A stretch of 64,000 nt of DNA, taken from NCBI GenBank assembly GCA_024347235.1, contig AP025283.1:1798001-1862000 (forward strand), written 5' to 3'. Below, piece by piece: positions 1 to 10,419 of this stretch. Under the pieces are notes generated by a model. That model was not told the DNA's origin and searched no databases. It saw only the letters and a list, made by a program, of their open reading frames with translations. The number at the start of each line of letters is the position of its first letter. Position 1 is the stretch's first letter. This DNA is from Aliamphritea spongicola (GTDB lineage Bacteria; Pseudomonadota; Gammaproteobacteria; Pseudomonadales; Balneatricaceae). Both the position numbers and the translations under genes were made by a program.

Positions 1-40
1 TGGCAACGGTCAGTAAGATAATCAGGTTGTCTTGCAGCAT
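1..40 (-). CDS. 5' end of an unidentified gene, cut by the window edge
   Basis: An ATG on the minus strand at 40 opens a frame that runs off the left edge of the window. The 13 visible residues (MLQDNLIILLTVA) are strongly hydrophobic after an acidic start, as at the beginning of an inner-membrane protein such as a transporter. The ribosome-binding site is weak (TGAGAA just upstream). It diverges from topA, and the 200-base gap would hold both promoters. Too little is present to name a family, and it could be a chance ORF. Confidence 0.3.
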   Translation of the reverse strand, partial: MLQDNLIILLTVA

Positions 41-165
41 ATTCTCAGGTAGTTGTAATTATATGCGAATAAAGAGTGTCGCTATTGTACCTGCCAAATC
101 ATGATCTGGCATATACCCTGTTGAAATAGATTTTAATAATTGAACCTGTAATTTTAATCAGAAGC

Positions 166-194
166 TTGACCCTTTAGGTTTGAGACATTATATA
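166..194 (+). promoter_or_regulatory. Probable sigma-70 promoter of topA
   Basis: TTGACC at 166-171 and TATATA at 189-194 are separated by exactly 17 bases. Transcription would start near 201, leaving a leader of about 40 bases before the topA ATG at 243. The call rests on hexamer match and spacing only. The rest of 41-242 is AT-rich with nothing else recognised. Confidence 0.55.
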
Positions 195-242
195 TGCACG
201 CTGATTTGAGTTGCTGATTATATCCTCTAAGGATTTTTGTAT

Positions 243-2904
243 ATGGGTAAGTCCCTCGTTATTGTGGAGTCTCCGGCGAAAGCCAAGACGATTAACAAAT
301 ATTTAGGTAGCGATTTTGTCGTTAAATCCAGTGTGGGACACATACGTGATTTGCCCACCAGTGGTTCAGCGAGTGCGTCTAAATCTGATCCCAAAGAGCG
401 CGCCAGGCAGGCCGCACTTACCCGTAAAATGTCACCTGAAGAAAAGGTGAAACATAAAGCTAAAAAGCAAAAACCCAACTGATTGCCCGTATGGGCGTGG
501 ACCCGGAAAAGGACTGGTTGGCGCAATATGAGATTCTGCCGGGTAAAGAAAAAGTTGTTGATGAACTGAAGCGCCTGGCGAAAAACGCTGACACTATCTA
601 TCTCGCGACCGATTTGGATAGAGAGGGTGAGGCTATTGCGTGGCACCTGCGTGAAGCGATTGGCGGGGAAGATGACCGTTACCGCCGGGTGGTATTTAAC
701 GAGATTACCAAGAAGTCTATTCAGGAAGCGTTTAAGCAACCAAGCGAACTGGATATGAGCCGTGTGAATGCTCAGCAGGCGCGGCGTTTTCTGGACCGTG
801 TTGTGGGCTATATGGTTTCACCACTGCTGTGGGAAAAGGTTGCCCGTGGTCTGTCTGCCGGCCGTGTGCAATCTGTAGTTGTGCGCTTGGTCGTTGAGCG
901 TGAACAGGAGATTCGCAGTTTCATTCCGGAAGAGTTCTGGGAAATGCATCTGGATGCCAGTTCCGGGGCGAAAGAAGCACTGCGTCTGCAGGTGAACAAA
1001 TATCAGGATAAGGCTTACCGGCCGACCAGTGAAGCTGAGAGTGATCAGTATAAAGCGCTGATCAGCCAGTCGCCGTTAGAAGTTGCTCAGCGTCAGGACC
1101 GGCCGACCAGCAGTAAGCCTTCCGCACCGTTTATTACGTCAACATTGCAGCAGGCAGCAAGTACCCGGCTGAATTTTGGTGTTAAGAAGACCATGATGAT
1201 GGCCCAGCGACTGTATGAAGCGGGTTACATTACCTATATGCGTACGGACTCGACCAATCTGAGTACTGAGGCTGTCGCTGCCTGCCGTGATTACATTCAG
1301 GATAATTACGGTGATAAGTATTTGCCTGAGGCGCCGAACCGCTACAGCAGCAAAGAAGGTGCACAGGAAGCACACGAGGCAATCCGTCCGTCGGATGTTA
1401 CGGTTGAGGCAACGTCACTGAAAGGTATGGAGCGGGATGCAGAGCGTCTGTATGAGCTTATCCGTCGTCAGTTTATTGCCTGTCAGATGATGCCTGCTCT
1501 GTACACCAGTACACGTATTACCGTTAAGGCTGGAGAGTTCGAACTGTCCACTAAGGGGCGGATCCTGCGCTTTGATGGCTATACCCGGGTACTGGCCAAA
1601 GCGAAAGCGGATGATGATGTGATTTTGCCGGACGTGCAGCAGGGAGATACCCTGAAGCTGGAAAACATTGATCCCAAACAGCACTTCACCAAGCCTTCAC
1701 CACGTTATACCGAAGCGTCTCTGGTTAAGGAGCTTGAAAAGCGCGGTATAGGCCGTCCGTCAACTTATGTGCCTATTATCTCGACGATTCAGGACCGTGG
1801 TTATGTTGAGTCGCAGAATCGCCGCTTCTATGCGCAGAAGATGGGTGACATTGTTACCGAGCGTCTGGTTGAGAACTTTACTGATCTGATGGATTACGGC
1901 TTTACGGCCCGTATGGAAGAAGCGCTGGATGATATCGCTAACGGCGAAGCAGACTGGAAAGTATTGCTGAATCAGTTCTACAACGGTTTCGTAAACCGTC
2001 TGGAAATTGCCCAGCAGCCTGAAGGTGGAATGCGGCCTAACTCGCCGACAGCAACCGATATTCCGTGTACCACCTGTGGCCGTGAAATGATGATCCGGAC
2101 CGGTACAACAGGTGTCTTCCTGGGTTGTTCTGGCTATGCACTGCCCCTAAAGAACGCTGTAAATCGACCATGAACCTGATTCACGGCGATGAGGTGGTCA
2201 GTGTTGACGGCGATGATGAAGAAGAATCCCGAATTCTGATTAACAAGCACCGTTGCAAGATCTGTGATACTGCAATGGACAGCTACCTGATTGATGAGCA
2301 GCGTAAATTGCATATCTGCGGTAACAACCCGGATTGCAGTGGTTTTGAGGTAGAGCAGGGCAGCTACAAGATCAAAGGCTATGACGGTCCTGTAATTGAC
2401 TGTGATAAATGTGGCGCAGAAATGCAGCTGAAAACCGGCCGGTTCGGTAAATTCTTTGGTTGTACGGCTGAGGGCTGTAAAAATACCCGTAAGCTGCTCA
2501 AGAGTGGTGAAGCTGCGCCGCCGAAGATGGATCCGGTGCCTATGCCTGAGCTGGCCTGTGAGAAGGTTGAAGACACTTATGTGCTGCGTGATGGTGCATC
2601 AGGATTATTCCTGGCTGCCAGCCAGTTCCCGCGGAAACGGGAAACCCGTGCACCGAAGATCAGCGAATTACTGCCGCATCAGAGTGAAATTGATCCGAAA
2701 TACAGTTTTTTGTTCAGTGCACCTGTTCAGGATGATGAAGGTAACCCGAGCATTGTCCGTTATAGCCGCAAAACCAAAGAACAGTACGTCATGACTGAGG
2801 TGGATGGTAAGGCGACAGGATGGCGGGCTTTTTATCAGGGTAACAGCTGGGTGGTTGAAGCTGCTAAGGCAAAACCAAAGGCTAAAGCGAAAGCTAAGAA
2901 GTAA
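243..2904 (+). CDS. topA: DNA topoisomerase I (two frameshifts)
   Basis: Type IA topoisomerase that relaxes negative supercoils by single-strand passage. The start is the ATG at 243, behind AAGGA at 228-232. The N-terminal TOPRIM domain opens with [15 protein letters not shown] and contains the [12 protein letters not shown] metal-binding motif. The active-site tyrosine lies in [11 protein letters not shown]. Three C-terminal zinc ribbons follow (CTTCG, CKICD and CDKCG, each with a second cysteine pair), then a lysine/alanine-rich tail. The frame breaks twice: at about 469-473, where one A is missing from a run before CCCAACTG, and at about 2153, where one C is missing from CCCC. Restoring these gives roughly 888 residues, normal for the family. 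The gene is essential, so the breaks are almost certainly sequence errors. Confidence 0.95.
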
Positions 2905-2985
2905 ACGTCTACACTTAGGGTTGATGGTCGCGGCTTTTGCTGTGGCTATTAACTTGAAGTGTATCCTTCCTGAGCAGGTATCTGT

Positions 2986-3483
2986 ATGTCTCTGAGTGGT
3001 TTGAGTCTGACAAATCAGCGACTGTATTTTGCGAAGCTGCAGTTACAGCAGTATCAGGCACTGGCTGACAGTGAGTCAGAGCCGGCACAGCAAGCGCAGT
3101 ATGAATCTGTTGTATTTCATCTGATGCAGGCTTACAGGTCATATTTGCTTGAACTCATTGAAATACAGAACATACCGTTACCGGCAGAAGCAGGTAATGC
3201 TGTGGCGTTGTTAGAAGGGTGTTCTGCTGATTTTGTTTCTCCGGAATTGCGTGAGCTGGCGATGCTGGAGAAAGACGCTGTTTCCTGGCTGGCGAATATG
3301 CTGCGGGCTTTTGCGCAGCTTTCTGCCCTGAACGAAAATAGTCATGAGTCCGGTGTTGTCCATCAATCTGAAATTAGTTTAACGATGGTAGCTGATGATG
3401 ACCGGGTGACCCGTTTGAGAAACTGGCTGGATTCCCTATCTTCGGTTATCCAGCGGTTACGTGCCGTTTCTCAGGAATGGTAA
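2986..3483 (+). CDS. DUF6586-type protein
   Basis: An intact 165-residue soluble, mostly helical, acidic protein with no signal peptide or membrane segment. It resembles the DUF6586 proteins of Pseudomonas and relatives, which lie directly downstream of topA. The same position and length here support the assignment, which was made from memory. No catalytic motif is visible and the function is unknown. The start is the ATG at 2986; AGCAGG upstream is a weak ribosome-binding site. The gene lies 80 bases after topA and 27 bases before the next small gene, so the three may form one transcript ending at the hairpin at 3784. Confidence 0.7.
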   Translation: MSLSGLSLTNQRLYFAKLQLQQYQALADSESEPAQQAQYESVVFHLMQAYRSYLLELIEIQNIPLPAEAGNAVALLEGCSADFVSPELRELAMLEKDAVSWLANMLRAFAQLSALNENSHESGVVHQSEISLTMVADDDRVTRLRNWLDSLSSVIQRLRAVSQEW

Positions 3484-3510
3484 TTAGTTTTTAATTGTAG
3501 AGTTTTATAG

Positions 3511-3768
3511 ATGGCTGAGTTGTTTCTGGAAATTGTTGAGCTCGAAAACGGTGAGATCGTGCTGCGTGAAATGGAATCTGACGATGTGCCGGTAATGCGT
3601 GTCAGTTTTTCTGATGACATGAAGAAGCGCCTGCAGGATCAGCATTTGGATGTTGCAAAGGTAATGCTGAGTGCCGGGATTCACATGGCAGCAGAAATGC
3701 AGAATAAGGCTGCGGAAGCTCAGGAGCTTCAAAACGCAGAAGATGAAAAGCCACCTGTATTACACTGA
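3511..3768 (+). CDS. Small conserved acidic protein downstream of topA
   Basis: An intact 85-residue protein rich in Glu and Asp, without a transmembrane segment. Residues 1-35 look like beta strands (LFLEIVELENGEIVLREM). The rest is helical with repeated alanine, and the tail is charged. A hypothetical protein of similar size occupies this position between the DUF6586 gene and sulA-lexA in Pseudomonas, so it appears to be a conserved member of the block. No function is known to me. A bidirectional terminator follows 16 bases after the stop codon. Confidence 0.75.
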   Translation: MAELFLEIVELENGEIVLREMESDDVPVMRVSFSDDMKKRLQDQHLDVAKVMLSAGIHMAAEMQNKAAEAQELQNAEDEKPPVLH

Positions 3769-3783
3769 GCGGTAATGATTCAT

Positions 3784-3807
3784 AAAAAGCGCCGGAGGGC
3801 GCTTTTT
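3784..3807. terminator. Bidirectional intrinsic terminator
   Basis: A ten-base perfect stem, AAAAAGCGCC paired with GGCGCTTTTT, around a four-base loop (GGAG). A-tract and T-tract flanks let it end transcription in both directions. It lies between the convergent small topA-block gene and sulA. Confidence 0.85.
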
Positions 3808-3826
3808 ATGGTGGATAAAAATTGCT

Positions 3827-4298
3827 TTATGAGGCCATCCGGTCCCGGATAACAATGCCATGGCTGGCACCGTGTTCAGCTGCGTTTTCCAAACCGTTGA
3901 GTTGCTCATTGCTGAGCATTCCTGGCCAGGTGATGACTGCATGGCAGGTGCCTGCTTGCAGTGCCTGACATGCCAGGTCATAAGTGGTGTGGCTGGCATC
4001 GGGCTGTAACAGCATGATCTTATTCAGATCAATACCTGCGGCAGAAAGCAGTGCTTTGGGAGGCTGCTTGGAGGGGCAATCCAGGCAAACCAGCGATCAT
4101 CGCGACTTAACTGAGCAAGCAAAGGCAGTAACATTGTTAACTGATCAAAGTCGTTATTATGCATAACAATTTCAGTGATCTTTCCGGCCAGGGCGGGCAT
4201 TGGCTGTGCCGCCTGTTCGGTTAACATGCTGTCAGAAGGGCGAATCAGGGAATATTCGCATTCTGAGTGGATTGAGTTACCAGTTCTGCCTGCATCAT
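3827..4298 (-). CDS. sulA: SOS cell-division inhibitor SulA (two frameshifts)
   Basis: SulA binds FtsZ and blocks septation during the SOS response. The corrected product is about 157 residues and contains the family signature RWFAWIAPP, followed by an LSAAGIDLNKIMLLQP-type segment. The start is the ATG at 4298, four bases after the lexA stop, with AGAGGA overlapping the end of lexA, so the two genes form one operon under the lexA SOS box. One C is missing near 4249-4252 (CCC for CCCC) and another near 4053-4056. The same lexA-sulA pairing occurs in Pseudomonas. Sequence conservation in this family is low, so position counts for much of the call. Confidence 0.85.
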
Positions 4299-4302
4299 GT
4301 CG

Positions 4303-4905
4303 TTATCCTCTTCTAATCACGCCTACGCCAAGGCCTTCAATAGATAATTCCTGTTCTTCCAGGTTGATCACAATCGGGTCAAATTCTTCGTTTTCAGCAA
4401 TTAGGTAAACCAGATTGCCATCTTTCTTAAAGCGTTTAACGGTGACATCGTCTTCAATACGGGCGACAACAATTTCGCCGTTTTTGGCCTGTTTGCACTG
4501 ATGTACGGCCAGCAGGTCACCGTCCATAATGCCGACGTCCTTCATACTGGTGCCCCGTACCCGGAGCAGGTAATCCGCCGGTGGGTGGAAGAAATCTGCG
4601 GCAATGGTGCAGCGGTCTTCAACGTGTTGCTGGGCCAGAATCGGGTTACCTGCGGCGACCTGTCCGACTACAGGCAGGCCTGCTTCTTCCTGTTCAAGAT
4701 CGGGTATACGGATACCCCGTGATGTGCCGGGTATCATTTCGATTGCACCTTTACGTGCCAGCGCCTTGAGGTGTTCCTCTGCAGCATTGGCAGACTTGAA
4801 ACCCAGTTCCCGGGCAATGTCTGCACGGGTTGGCGGATAGCCGGTGGTTGCAATGTAATGTTTTATACAATCAAGAACATCGGTTTGTCGTTGTGTCAGT
4901 TTCAT
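4303..4905 (-). CDS. lexA: SOS repressor LexA
   Basis: An intact 200-residue repressor. It represses SOS genes until RecA-stimulated self-cleavage. The N-terminal winged helix (residues 1-70, [20 protein letters not shown]) binds the SOS box. The cleavage site is the Ala-Gly bond in VAAGNPILA near residue 84. The catalytic serine lies in GTSMKDVG and the lysine in [11 protein letters not shown] consensus SOS box lies 28 bases upstream of its start, so autoregulation is expected. It is co-transcribed with sulA and divergent from dinG. Confidence 0.97.
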   Translation of the reverse strand: MKLTQRQTDVLDCIKHYIATTGYPPTRADIARELGFKSANAAEEHLKALARKGAIEMIPGTSRGIRIPDLEQEEAGLPVVGQVAAGNPILAQQHVEDRCTIAADFFHPPADYLLRVRGTSMKDVGIMDGDLLAVHQCKQAKNGEIVVARIEDDVTVKRFKKDGNLVYLIAENEEFDPIVINLEEQELSIEGLGVGVIRRG

Positions 4906-4932
4906 GATGATCTCTGTGTTTTTATCCAGTAT

Positions 4933-4948
4933 CTGTAACTATATACAG
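4933..4948. promoter_or_regulatory. LexA-binding SOS box (consensus)
   Basis: CTGTAACTATATACAG matches the gammaproteobacterial consensus CTGT-N8-ACAG with both arms perfect. It lies in the 96-base lexA-dinG intergenic region, 28 bases upstream of lexA, where it can control lexA-sulA and probably dinG. Confidence 0.92.
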
Positions 4949-4972
4949 TATTTTGCTTTTGTAAACATTTTT

Positions 4973-4988
4973 ATGTTTATATATCCAG
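4973..4988. promoter_or_regulatory. Second, degenerate SOS box
   Basis: Read on the minus strand, this is CTGGATATATAAACAT, which matches 13 of 16 positions of the AT-alternating SOS consensus. It ends 13 bases before the dinG start codon. Enteric lexA promoters also carry two boxes. It could tighten lexA control or repress dinG directly. Confidence 0.6.
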
Positions 4989-5001
4989 TGTTATTGATAG
5001 A

Positions 5002-7150
5002 ATGGCCGCCATTCATACAGACGGACTGATTGACGTGCTGACCGACGATCTCAAAAACAGATACAGACTGCTTACAGTAAGTTTTTAGCCAGCCGGGGTT
5101 AAAGGCCCGTGCCGGCCAGAAGCGGATGATTGCCGAGGTGGCAAAGGTCATTGGTAATATTCCTGTTGATGATAAGGCTCAGCGTCTCGGAGAGAATCAT
5201 GTCTGTGTGGTCGAGGCCGGAACCGGTACAGGTAAAACTATTGGTTACTTGCTGGCAGCGATTCCAGTAGCGAAGGCTTTAAAAAGAAGATCATTCTGTC
5301 GACTGCAACAGTGGCGCTTCAGGAACAGCTGCTACATAAAGATTTGCCTGAAGTACTTGAGCATACTGAACTGCCGATGAGTTTTACCCTTGCCAAAGGG
5401 CGGGGGCGTTACCTGTGTATCAATAAAGTTGAGCAGCATCTGGATTCCAGTGCCTCAACCGGTCAGATAGCATTGTATGAAGATGAACAGGCTATGCGGC
5501 TGGATCCGGAAACGGAAACTTTACAAGCATTTGCTGAATGAGTATGCATCCGGTCGTTGGGACGGTGACCGGGATAATCTCACTGAAGAAATTGAAGATG
5601 CCCGCTGGGGGCCGTTAACCAGCGATCATTTGCAGTGTACTAACCGTCGCTGCACTAACTTCAGTGCCTGCAGTTTTTTAAAGCCCGGCGGGACCTGGAT
5701 CAGGTTGAGTGTGTGATAGCCAATCACGATATCGTTCTGGCGGACTTGTCACTGGGGGCGGAGCTATCCTGCCTGATCCTGCTGAAGCTATATACATCTT
5801 CGATGAGGACACCATCTGGCCCCTAAGGCCAGTAATCACTTTGCGTTCAGTCTGCGGATCAAGTCATCGTCAAGGTGGCTGAATACGCTTCCCAAGCAGC
5901 ATGCTCAGATGCTGGAGCAACTTGGCCATCCGGGCGTGATGTCGCAATATGTTGAGCAAACGTTACGTCCGGGTGAAGATTTAAAAATCCTGCTGGAGCA
6001 GATCCATGAGTTGGTGAAGCCACTTATGGTCAATGCTGAGAACGGTCGTTTACGTGACCGTTACAGGTTTGCCGGTGGCGAAGTCCCTGAAGAGCTAAGG
6101 CTGATGTTTAAGGATGCTGAGTATCTGGCTGCCCGACTGTTAACCCGCCATGAAATGTTACTGGATCTGTTTCGGGAAGCGCTTGATGGTGAAGTCGGCG
6201 ACATTGATAAACAACTGGCTGAGCAGTGGTATCCGAGGCTTGGTCTTATGGTGTCGCGGTTTCAGTCCATCACCGGCTTATCGAAGAGCTTCTTCCGGGC
6301 TGATGATCTGAAAGAGAGCCCGACTGCCCGCTGGGTCAATCTGGTTGAGTCTGGTATCGGCCATGATTTTGAGTTTCACAGTGCCCCGGTGTCTGCAGCT
6401 CATATGTTACAGCAACATTTATGGCAGAACTGTTTTGCTGCCGTGGTTACATCCGCTACCCTGACTGCGCTGGGACGGTTCGATCGTGTGCTTGATGATC
6501 TGGGGCTGCCAGCGGATACACCGAGTCATAGCTTGCTGAGTCCGTTTGATCATTATAATGCTGCGGAGCTTTATATACCGGCGATGAATGCTGAAGCCAG
6601 TGATCCTGAAGCTCACACCCAGGCAGTCTGTGACTTCCTGAACAGTGAGCTGGACAGTAAAGCTGCTACTCTGGTGTTATTTACTTCCTGGCGGCAAATG
6701 CGCACAGTGCTTGCCTCGCTGGACGAAAAGCTCAACAATAGTGTGCTGTCACAGGGTGATTACAGTAAAAATGAAATACTGAAACGTCATCGTAGCCGTA
6801 TTGATGACGGTGAAGGCAGTATTATTTTCGGCTTAGCGTCCTTTACAGAAGGGGTTGATCTCCCGGGGAAGTACCTGACGGAAGTTATTATCACTAAGTT
6901 ACCGTTCAGTGTGCCGGATGACCCGGTTGATGCGACGATGGCCGAATGGATAGAAAATAAAGGCGGCAATGCCTTTATGGAATGGTCTGTACCGATGGCT
7001 TCTGTGCGTCTGACACAGGCAGCAGGTAGGTTATTACGGACTGAACAGGATACCGGCAGAATAGTTTTGCTGGACCGGCGTGTGATAAGCCGGCGCTATG
7101 GGCGGCAGTTATTAGATGCTTTGCCGCCTTTCCGACGTACCGTTGGCTAA
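5002..7150 (+). CDS. dinG: ATP-dependent helicase DinG (about eight frameshifts)
   Basis: An XPD-like 5'-3' iron-sulfur helicase that unwinds R-loops and branched DNA. The corrected length is about 716 residues, as in E. coli. The start ATG at 5002 gives MAAIHTDGLIDVLTDDL. Walker A is EAGTGTGKTIGYLLAA. Iron-sulfur cysteines are visible in GRYLCINK, LQCTNRRC and FSACSF. The DEAH-type box reads DEGHHLA after correction near 5802. Helicase motifs V and VI are near GLASFTEGVDLPGK and LTQAAGRLLR. Breaks occur near 5054, 5096, 5285, 5517, 5680, 5756 and 5805, mostly one lost base in a homopolymer; the one near 5517 looks like an extra base. It diverges from lexA and shares its SOS boxes, so damage induction is likely. 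Confidence 0.92.
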
Positions 7151-7282
7151 GGCTGAAGGGTATCGTCTCTTAATGAGTTCCGGTTTTGTAAGGTATGCGC
7201 TTCTTAAGTGGAAAAGAGAAAGTGAAGAGTATGCAGCAAAGCGGACGGGATGATATGAGTATTTGAATATATAGGTATTAAC

Positions 7283-8648
7283 TTGATAAAAATTTGTTTC
7301 GTAAGGTGAATAAGTCACCGGAGTCAGCTGAGGCACAGCCGCAGGCTGCAACAGTTAAGCCCCAGAAAAAGCGACAGAAGCTAAAGTAAAGTCTAAGCCA
7401 AAGGCAAAATCCAAGCCTCGCCAGCCAAAAGCAAAGCCTCAGCCTGTATGGTCTATGGATCAGTTTCAGGTAGAGCCTCAGGAAGGTAAGCAGCGTTTTC
7501 ACGACTTTAATTTGCCTGATGATGTGATGCATGCCATTGCTGATCTTGAGTTTAAATACTGCTCTGCAATCCAGGCTGCAACCCTGAAACAGTCTCTGGC
7601 TGGCAAAGATATGATTGGTAAAGCGCAGACAGGAACGGGTAAAACTGCCGCTTTTCTGATCAGTATTATTACTGACCTGATTGACTTTCCCCTGGAGCAT
7701 AAACGTGCCCGTGGGGTGCCGCGGGCGCTGATCATCGCGCCGACACGCGAATTAACGTTGCAGATTGCTTCAGATGCTGAGCAGTTAGCCAAGTACTGTG
7801 ATCTGAGTGTTGTTTCACTGGTTGGCGGTATGGATTACGACAAGCAGCGTAAGCAACTGGCGGCCCGTCCGGTTGATATTCTGGTGGCAACGCCAGGTCG
7901 TCTGATTGATTTTGTGCGCAGTTCTGATGTGGATCTGGGCGATGTGGAAGTGATGGTTCTGGATGAAGCGGACCGGATGCTCAGCATGGGCTTTATACCC
8001 GATGTCCGGACAATCATTCGTCATACACCGCGTAAGGGTGACAGACAGACCCTGTTATACAGTGCAACCTTTACTGACGACATTATGAACCTTGCCAAGC
8101 AGTGGACAGTTGATGCTGAAGTGGTTGAAATTGAACCGGAAAAGAGAAGTACGGATTCTGTCACTCAGCAGGTTTACCTGGTATCCCGTCAGGAAAAATA
8201 CACCCTGTTACGCAACTTTATGCGGGCCAATCAACTGGAACGGGTCATTGTTTTCGGTAACCGGCGTGATGAAACCCGCCGGCTGGCTGAACGCCTGCAG
8301 AAAGATGGTTTGTCGGCAGCCTTGCTCTCTGGCGAGATACCGCAGCAAAAACGTCTTAAAACCCTTGAGGCGTTCCGTAACGGTACGATTAATATTCTGG
8401 TGGCAACTGATGTTGCCGGCCGTGGGATCCATGTCGATGGCGTCAGCCACGTGATTAACTATGCATTACCTGAAGATCCGGATGACTATGTACACCGGAT
8501 TGGCCGTACCGGCCGGGCAGGTTCTACAGGCACATCAATTAGCTTTGCCAGTGAAGATGATGCTTTCCTGATTCCTGATATTGAAGCGGAAGCCGGGGTG
8601 AAGATGGAATGTATCTATCCGGATCCTCATTTATTGCAATCGTTATAG
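7283..8648 (+). CDS. rhlB: DEAD-box RNA helicase RhlB (two N-terminal frameshifts)
   Basis: An RNA helicase that associates with the RNA degradosome. The core from 7455 is intact: the Q motif around [20 protein letters not shown] (I), PTRELTLQ (Ia), TPGR, DEADRM (II), SATF (III), and C-terminal [11 protein letters not shown] and [10 protein letters not shown]. The N-terminus most likely begins at the TTG at 7283. Restoring one A near 7288 and another near 7368 gives a short amphipathic start followed by a Lys/Ala/Pro-rich linker of about 50 residues, as in Pseudomonas RhlB. Another DEAD-box paralogue such as RhlE is less likely given the core sequence. Confidence 0.88.
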
Positions 8649-8655
8649 GTCGCTA

Positions 8656-8896
8656 ATGTCTGAAGACAAGCATAATACTGCAAGGATCAGCCAGTGGCTG
8701 GGCTATGCAGTCAGTATATTTTTGTTGTTATCGCTTTATTTGGTTACCAGCGTACGGGCGATCTTTCGCAGTTGCTCATCTTTTGGTGCTGGCAGTTATT
8801 GCTTTCGCGGTGGTAAAGCTGTTGTTTGCCGGAATTAACCGTTTACTGGATTCACTGGATAAGTCGTCAGATCCCTCGTCTGATCAGGACAGGTAG
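8656..8896 (+). CDS. Small inner-membrane protein of unknown function (frameshifted)
   Basis: The frame starts at the ATG at 8656, seven bases after rhlB, and continues in another frame to the TAG at 8894-8896, seven bases before gpsA. The product is about 80 residues, with two hydrophobic segments (around [12 protein letters not shown] and [17 protein letters not shown]) and an acidic tail ([10 protein letters not shown]). Two lost T residues, near 8738 and 8783, would join the frames through a stretch reading [14 protein letters not shown]. Pseudomonas has a DUF4389 membrane protein gene next to gpsA, and this may be its counterpart, but I cannot confirm the family from sequence. Confidence 0.5.
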
Positions 8897-8903
8897 AGTA
8901 TTT

Positions 8904-9929
8904 ATGCAAAGTCAAAAAGCAGTTGCAGTATTAGGTGGTGGCAGTTTCGGTACGGTGATCGCTGATCTGGTTGCCAGCAAAGGGATACCTGTTAACCAGT
9001 GGATGCGCAGTGAGGAACGGGTTACTGAACTGAATCAGTGCCGCACAAACCAGCGGTATCTGCCGGGGTATGCCCTTGCGGAAGGTATTCGCGCCAGTTC
9101 TGATATTGAAGAGGTCCTGACAAACTCTGAGCTGGTTTTTGTATCCATTCCAAGCCAGTCATTCCGGAGTGTGGTTCGCCAGGCGAAGCCTTTTATCCAG
9201 TCACATCATCAGTTAGTCAGTACGACAAAAGGTATTGAGGCAGACCATTTCAGCCTGATGAGTCAGATTTTGTCAGAAGAGTTACCCGGACAGGCTATTG
9301 GCGTTCTCAGTGGTCCAAATTTGGCAAAAGAGGTTGTGCAGAAGCATCTGACAGCAACAGTCATCGCCAGTGATAACGATGCGCTGCGCCAGCATGTACA
9401 GGAAATTCTTCACTGTGCGCATTTCCGTGTGTATGCCAGTTCAGATACATACGGCGTTGAGCTGGGCGGTACGCTGAAGAATATCTATGCGATTGCCTCA
9501 GGGTTAAGTGCTGCAATGGGAATGGGTGAGAATACCAAGAGTATGCTGATGACCCGAAGCCTGGCAGAGATGAGTCGCTTTGCTGTACAGATGGGCGCCA
9601 ACCCGATGACCTTTCTTGGTCTGGCAGGTGTAGGTGACCTGATCGTCACCTGCTCTTCATCTCTGAGCCGGAATTACCGTGTCGGTTATGCGCTGGGTGA
9701 AGGTCGTACATTAGCTGAAGCAGTCGCAGCACTCGGAGAAGTGGCAGAAGGCGTCAACACCCTGCGTTACGTTAAGGAAAAGAGTGATGAACTGGGTGTA
9801 TATATGCCGTTAGTTCAGGGACTGTATGAAGTTGTGTTTAACGGCGCACCGATTGCTGAAGTTGCCCGCAGCATGATGCTCAGCACTCAGAGCAGCGACG
9901 TTGAGTTTGTCCTGCCACGGATGCCGTAA
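8904..9929 (+). CDS. gpsA: Glycerol-3-phosphate dehydrogenase [NAD(P)+]
   Basis: Intact, 341 residues. It reduces dihydroxyacetone phosphate to sn-glycerol 3-phosphate, the backbone of membrane phospholipids, in the cytoplasm. The dinucleotide-binding loop is LGGGSFGT at residues 9-16. Substrate-binding and catalytic motifs include [18 protein letters not shown] and [13 protein letters not shown] with the catalytic lysine. The start ATG at 8904 follows AGGTAGAG. The stop overlaps the sixA start (TAATG), implying translational coupling. Confidence 0.97.
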   Translation: MQSQKAVAVLGGGSFGTVIADLVASKGIPVNQWMRSEERVTELNQCRTNQRYLPGYALAEGIRASSDIEEVLTNSELVFVSIPSQSFRSVVRQAKPFIQSHHQLVSTTKGIEADHFSLMSQILSEELPGQAIGVLSGPNLAKEVVQKHLTATVIASDNDALRQHVQEILHCAHFRVYASSDTYGVELGGTLKNIYAIASGLSAAMGMGENTKSMLMTRSLAEMSRFAVQMGANPMTFLGLAGVGDLIVTCSSSLSRNYRVGYALGEGRTLAEAVAALGEVAEGVNTLRYVKEKSDELGVYMPLVQGLYEVVFNGAPIAEVARSMMLSTQSSDVEFVLPRMP

Positions 9930-10399
9930 TGCGTATTTATCTGTTACGCCATGGTGAGGCGGGTTATAACGCATCTTCGGATAAACTCCGGCCCCTGACT
10001 GAAAAAGGAAAGCATGACCTGGATACTATGTTGCGGGCATTCAGTGCAGAGCATCAGGTATCATGTATCTATCACAGCCCGTATTTACGTACCTGTCAGA
10101 CTGCTGAACGGTTCAGTGCTGTTCAGGGAGGGCTGGAGCAGTCTACTGAAGATTTGCTTGTACCTGAGTCATCTCCTCAGAATGTGGTGGACTGGTTGGG
10201 TGAGATAGCTGTTGGTGCTGGTGCAGATGGTGTTGCGCTGGTGACTCACCAGCCGCTGATTGGCTATCTGACCTGTTTGCTGACTGAAGGACATACCCGT
10301 CGTCCTGAGCCTCTGTTACCAGGCCAGTTGGCTGAGCTTGAAACTGACTTCCCTGCGGCGGGGCTGGCCCGCCTGGTTAAAATCTGGCGCGCGGACTGA
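9929..10399 (+). CDS. sixA: Phosphohistidine phosphatase SixA
   Basis: Intact, 156 residues. A histidine-phosphatase-superfamily enzyme that removes phosphate from phosphohistidine proteins such as HPt domains or, in E. coli, the nitrogen PTS. The catalytic histidine is in the N-terminal LLRHGEA motif (RHG signature). YLRTCQTAE carries the second phosphate-binding arginine, and the late histidine is in VTHQPLIGYL. The start overlaps the gpsA stop by one base. The gpsA-sixA pairing is also found in Pseudomonas. Confidence 0.92.
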   Translation: MRIYLLRHGEAGYNASSDKLRPLTEKGKHDLDTMLRAFSAEHQVSCIYHSPYLRTCQTAERFSAVQGGLEQSTEDLLVPESSPQNVVDWLGEIAVGAGADGVALVTHQPLIGYLTCLLTEGHTRRPEPLLPGQLAELETDFPAAGLARLVKIWRAD

Positions 10400-10419
10400 T
10401 TTTTCACGGTGGTCCGGTT

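Noticed and set aside
465..482. Programmed ribosomal frameshifting on the A-rich run in topA
   Set aside because: The same kind of break appears dozens of times in unrelated genes and in C, G and T runs, without consistent slippery heptamers or downstream structures.
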